Part shown: one piece after another, positions 22,901 to 23,961 of the stretch
How the letters are laid out: every line of letters begins with the position of its first letter
Position numbering within the stretch: position 1 is the first letter of the stretch
Assembly: GCA_021824855.1 (NCBI GenBank)
Contig: JAKAJX010000093.1
Location: 1-23,961, forward strand
Reading direction: 5' to 3'
Origin: Bacteroidota bacterium
GTDB taxonomy: Bacteria; Bacteroidota; Bacteroidia; Chitinophagales; Chitinophagaceae
Length of the DNA: 23,961 nucleotides
The notes under the pieces: model-generated
Told to the model about the DNA's origin: nothing
The model's database searches: none
The model's input: the letters and a program-made list of their open reading frames with translations, nothing else
Position numbers and translations under genes: made by a program

Positions 22901-23061
22901 ATCCATTACGCACTTTTTATTCATTAGAGCAATTACATGTATTGCCCAATGTAAACTATTTGGCAAAAGTTAGAAATTTAGATACAGAAGAAAAAGACGA
23001 ATGGTTGAAAGGAGATAAAAAAGAAGAAAAGAAAATTGAAGCCGTAGAAAAAAGTAGCTAA
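19921..23061 (+). CDS. actB: alternative complex III subunit B, molybdopterin-oxidoreductase-like and Fe-S fusion protein
   Basis: 1046 residues; the Fe-S subunit of the quinol-oxidising complex. It has an N-terminal extension (KYWQSFGELNNS) and then a Tat-like RRDFLKYLGF at 47-56 with Cys67 in AAASC, matching the extended Tat signal of MoCo/4Fe-4S proteins. Residues about 75-740 resemble molybdopterin oxidoreductases; in ActB this domain is known to lack the molybdenum cofactor. The C-terminal domain has 15 cluster cysteines: 782, 785, 788, 792; 837, 840, 845, 849; 869, 875, 879; 936, 939, 966, 970. The expected cysteine between 869 and 875 is Thr872 (CIGTRYC), which fits three [4Fe-4S] and one [3Fe-4S] cluster. 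The C-terminal tail is lysine- and glutamate-rich. actC begins 111 bases later. Confidence 0.95.
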   Translation: MSDNKYWQSFGELNNSEAYQQASKDEFREELPFEADTKGFLQAITPRRDFLKYLGFSTAAAAVAASCEVPVRKAIPFTNKPEDIIPGVSDYYATTYVQDGDAVSVLAKVRDGRPIKIEGNDLSPLTSGGTSARVQASVLDLYDTARLRFPSINGKEATFDAIDKAVTEELAALKKPVVFLTTTITSPSTKAIIGEVMAKYPGTKQVVYDAVSYSGILLANKASYGKAIIPSYRFDNAKIIVSLNADFLGTWLSPIEFAKQYAKGKKINEKKPEMTKHFHFESVASLTGSNADERYLHRPSEAGSVALGLLNGLNGQSVSISDATLKKQVEKVAKELLAHKGEALVVSGSNDVNVQIIVNAINELLQSNGKTIDWATTYNTRQGIDGDFAALVNDMNAGNIGALLIYGANPAYSWFNSKKFIDGLKKVETTISFNPKADETTQLCKYSIPDHHYLESWGDTEAKTGYFSFLQPTIAPLFKTRQWQDSLLKWSGSTQDYLTYFKSYWSAKVGGENGWNKALQDGVVNPTATPAITTTTFNSSIVASAVSAISNLKKGGKLELQLYEKVAIGAGQQASNPWLQELPDPVTRATWDNYVIVSPSLAKTLLNIDLSDNGQADAYEVQPAKKVVKVTVNGKSVSLPALIIPGTHPDTIGIAIGYGCTDKMGKAVIGTGKNVFPFVDGSGNTINYFVTDVTAELTDDLYKVALTQTHGSYDTKQGKRTEVMKELALVQFKEEPNEIREDREKELKPYGGLENFEKEGTIYPYFDKPGIHWGMSVDLNTCTGCAACVVACHAENNVPVVGKPEVMRFHDMHWLRIDRYYSGDASNPKVVFQPMMCQHCDNAPCENVCPVAATNHSSEGLNQMTYNRCIGTRYCANNCPYKVRRFNWADYTGSDSFPDNQVGIVNDVVMDMNDDLTRMVLNPDVTVRSRGVIEKCSFCVQRLQEGKLKAKKESRPLEDSDIKTACQQACPTDAIVFGNVNSKHSAISITRAENPLRTFYSLEQLHVLPNVNYLAKVRNLDTEEKDEWLKGDKKEEKKIEAVEKSS

Positions 23062-23172
23062 TTAGAAAAGTTACAGTTGAAGTGTGCGGCACAAAGATGC
23101 TACAGAAAGAGCTAAAGTTGATTAAATATAAATTTTTCAATCGGATAAACCGGTTTTAAATAAGTAAAGCAG

Positions 23173-23961
23173 ATGCATTTAAAGTACGAATCACAGTTAA
23201 GAGAACCGTTAGTGTATGGAGAAAAAACCTATCACAATGTAACGGAAGATATTGTACGGCCCATTGAAGCCAAGCCAAGTAAATTATGGTACATAGGATT
23301 TTACATTGCAGTATCATTATTACTTTTTGGAGTATATTCTGTTTATAGAGATGTTACTTATGGAATTGGTCAGTGGAATTTAAACAAAACTGTTGGATGG
23401 GGTTGGGATATTACCAACTTTGTGTGGTGGGTAGGTATTGGCCATGCCGGTACTTTAATTTCAGCAATCTTATTATTATTTAGGCAAGGATGGAGAACAG
23501 GCGTAAACCGCGCTGCAGAAGCAATGACCATTTTTGCAGTAATGTGTGCCGGCCAATTTCCTGTTTGGCACATGGGTCGTGTGTGGATGGCTTTTTTCGT
23601 TTTCCCTTATGCAAATACACGTGGGCCACTTTGGTTAAACTTTAATTCACCATTACTATGGGATGTATTTGCCATTTCTACCTATTTTACTGTATCATTA
23701 TTGTTTTGGTATAGCGGATTATTGCCCGATTTAGCAACAGTACGTGACCGAGCAAAAACAAAATTGCGTAAATATTTTTATGGCGTTGCTTCATTTGGAT
23801 GGAGTGGTTCTACAAAACATTGGCAAAGACACGAATCTTTATCCTTGGTTTTAGCAGGATTAAGCACACCATTGGTATTATCGGTACACACAATTGTATC
23901 TTTCGATTTTGCCACTTCAGTAATACCCGGTTGGCATACAACTATCTTCCCTCCTTACTTT
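23173..23961 (+). CDS. actC: alternative complex III subunit C, NrfD/PsrC-like membrane protein, 3' end cut by window edge
   Basis: Start ATG 23173, open through the last base (263 codons seen; the family has around 460-490). It begins MHLKYESQLREPLVYGEKTYHNVTEDIVRPIE and then shows repeated TM helices: LWYIGFYIAVSLLLFGVYSV, WWVGIGHAGTLISAILLLF, AMTIFAVMCAGQFPVWHMG, LWDVFAISTYFTVSLLFWYSG and LVLAGLSTPLVLSVHTIVSFDFA, ending in IPGWHTTIFPPYF. The GIGHAGTLISAIL, FPVWHMGR and VHTIVSFDFA segments are characteristic of NrfD-like quinol-binding subunits, and ActC is the expected next gene after actB. The subunit sits in the inner membrane and probably holds the quinol site and a proton path. Because no stop is seen, the end is unknown. 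Confidence 0.95.
   Translation, partial: MHLKYESQLREPLVYGEKTYHNVTEDIVRPIEAKPSKLWYIGFYIAVSLLLFGVYSVYRDVTYGIGQWNLNKTVGWGWDITNFVWWVGIGHAGTLISAILLLFRQGWRTGVNRAAEAMTIFAVMCAGQFPVWHMGRVWMAFFVFPYANTRGPLWLNFNSPLLWDVFAISTYFTVSLLFWYSGLLPDLATVRDRAKTKLRKYFYGVASFGWSGSTKHWQRHESLSLVLAGLSTPLVLSVHTIVSFDFATSVIPGWHTTIFPPYF

Noticed and set aside
23147..23156. AAACCGGTTT palindrome between actB and actC
   Set aside because: A single 10-bp palindrome without promoter or terminator context; too little to support a function.

Overview
The window is AT-rich chromosomal DNA from a Bacteroidota bacterium, most likely a member of Chitinophagia/Sphingobacteriia. The signs are a SusC/SusD pair, abundant lipoproteins, promoter cores of the TAnnTTTG type used by the Bacteroidota sigma factor, no obvious Shine-Dalgarno sequences, and an alternative complex III (act) operon. 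The lineage below phylum level is an inference.

Region by region. (1) 1-1157: the C-terminal four fifths of glucuronate isomerase (uxaC), cut by the left edge. (2) 1154-14046: a polysaccharide utilisation locus (PUL). A membrane-anchored one-component regulator (beta-propeller, Y_Y_Y domain, one TM segment, coiled coil, LuxR-type HTH) is divergent from a co-directional run: SusC-like TonB-dependent transporter, SusD-like lipoprotein, a lipoprotein with two PKD-like domains and three tandem beta-rich repeats, a second PKD lipoprotein, a lipoprotein PKD-GH16 enzyme, and a second GH16 enzyme with an ordinary signal peptide. Two GH16 enzymes plus two probable surface glycan-binding proteins point to a beta-1,3-glucan (laminarin-like) or mixed-linkage glucan as the substrate. 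A strong hairpin separates the capture genes from the enzyme genes, and the divergent regulatory region carries repeated 11-bp and 9-bp words that could be operators. (3) 14047-14853: about 800 bases without genes. They hold a branched dyad structure, three tandem palindromic repeat units (about 146-150 bp period), and a decayed copy of a tRNA-Arg gene. (4) 14854-18354: housekeeping and unknown genes: an outer-membrane barrel-like protein, tRNA-Arg(CCU) with a clear -7 element, an exported VOC-fold protein, a TPR membrane protein, a DUF2892-like small membrane protein, and purN. (5) 18616-end: the start of the alternative complex III operon: actA (hexaheme), actB (Fe-S/molybdopterin-like fusion) and the start of actC (NrfD-like quinol-binding membrane subunit), cut by the right edge. 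A TAnnTTTG promoter with an 8-bp inverted repeat over its spacer precedes actA.

How they work together: in the PUL, the regulator presumably senses released oligosaccharide in the periplasm and switches on the susC operon; surface lipoproteins and SusD hold glucan, the surface GH16 cuts it, SusC imports fragments, and the exported GH16 trims them. No exo-acting glucosidase (GH3, GH17, GH30) is in view, so final breakdown must be encoded elsewhere. The act genes encode a quinol:electron acceptor oxidoreductase that replaces the bc1 complex in the respiratory chain. I see no defence system, prophage, transposase or CRISPR array. The least explained parts are the triple-repeat lipoprotein, the repeat array with its adjoining tRNA relic, and the two regulatory regions.
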